From assembly GCF_028023555.1 (NCBI RefSeq), contig NZ_JAQIOY010000003.1, positions 620,001 through 684,000 of the forward strand: a stretch of DNA of 64,000 nucleotides, written 5' to 3'. This document shows positions 63,707 through 64,000 of the stretch, one piece after another. Numbering within the stretch: position 1 is the first letter of the stretch; every line of letters starts with the position of its first letter. The translations under genes were made by a program, and so were the position numbers. Below the pieces are notes generated by a model. The model was given only the letters and a program-made list of their open reading frames with translations, had not been told where the DNA came from and searched no databases. This DNA is from Thalassococcus_A lentus. GTDB lineage: Bacteria > Pseudomonadota > Alphaproteobacteria > Rhodobacterales > Rhodobacteraceae.

Positions 63707-64000
63707 CCCAGATCTTTCGCTGCCTTTTAATCGAACCGGTCACCAGCTGAAAAGACCGCGAAACGGAGAGAGCTAAGCCGCGGCAACAAGACCGCCGTCG
63801 CCTTCATTTCGGCACAATCGATCCGATTTCACCGCCTCACACATCAGATTTCTTTGGGTTTGGGGACACAAAGCCAAGAGAAAAACACACTGTTTCCAAT
63901 GGCATCGCGGTTTTGAAAATGGTCATAAAAATAAGGGCCGTGACGAAACATTTGCATGGCGTTTTTCATTTTTCACATTCCGCTTTTCGAATTTTGAGGA
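63707..64000. other. Non-coding end of window
   Basis: About 290 bases upstream of the GAPDH gene with no convincing reading frame. The last 100 bases are T-rich (GTTTTTCATTTTTCACATTC) and may be the promoter of a gene beyond the window. Confidence 0.4.

Overview
The window comes from a Rhodobacteraceae (roseobacter-group) alphaproteobacterium. The evidence is the aa3-oxidase assembly operon with ctaB, ctaG and SURF1, a Flp/Tad pilus locus with short Flp pilins of roseobacter type, a DUF1127 gene followed by CcsR-like hairpin RNAs (a Rhodobacterales hallmark), tripartite TRAP transporters, and a dihydroxypropanesulfonate/sulfopyruvate cluster. It looks like ordinary chromosome: GC-rich, densely coding, with no insertion sequences, prophage or CRISPR array seen.

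Layout. 1-8.7 kb: end of a zinc-free quinone-reductase-like dehydrogenase (partial), a two-subunit CoA-transferase (scoAB), topA, dprA, a small membrane protein and tldD, all of these except the first on the minus strand. 8.8-16.4 kb: coxB-ctaB-small ORF-ctaG-coxC, then SURF1, thrC, an M16 peptidase and a GNAT acetyltransferase. 16.5-19.7 kb: a secreted metallo-beta-lactamase-fold protein, a FAD-linked oxidase and a lytic transglycosylase. 20.0-32.5 kb: a Tad pilus locus with three Flp pilins, cpaB, cpaC, an OmpA-like lipoprotein, cpaE, cpaF, tadB, tadC, two TPR lipoproteins, a prepilin peptidase and an uncharacterised AAA+ ATPase. 32.5-37.9 kb: a helically phased T-tract repeat, a CAU-anticodon tRNA, apbC/mrp, the DUF1127 gene with a CcsR-like hairpin cluster, and valS.

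38-48.2 kb: an inferred sulfonate catabolic operon on the minus strand (TRAP transporter, hpsN, two further dehydrogenases, a UspA protein, sulfopyruvate decarboxylase comDE and an FMN-dependent hydroxyacid oxidase), faced by a LacI-type regulator with two tandem palindromic operators 21 bp apart. The route inferred is dihydroxypropanesulfonate to sulfolactate to sulfopyruvate to sulfoacetaldehyde; Xsc, needed for the next step, is not in the window. 48.2-54.2 kb: the urea ABC transporter urtABCDE, with an unusual CcsR-like hairpin between urtA and urtB. 54.7-64 kb: a solitary iolB, a GMC oxidoreductase divergent from a second TRAP transporter plus IclR regulator, and an arsJ-GAPDH arsenate detoxification pair.

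The most interesting items are the CCUCCUCCC-loop RNA family (a cluster after the DUF1127 gene and a lone copy inside the urt operon), the AAA+ ATPase next to the Tad locus, the phased repeat upstream of the tRNA, and the duplicated Flp pilins separated by four consecutive hairpins. All functional calls come from reading sequence motifs and context without database searches.
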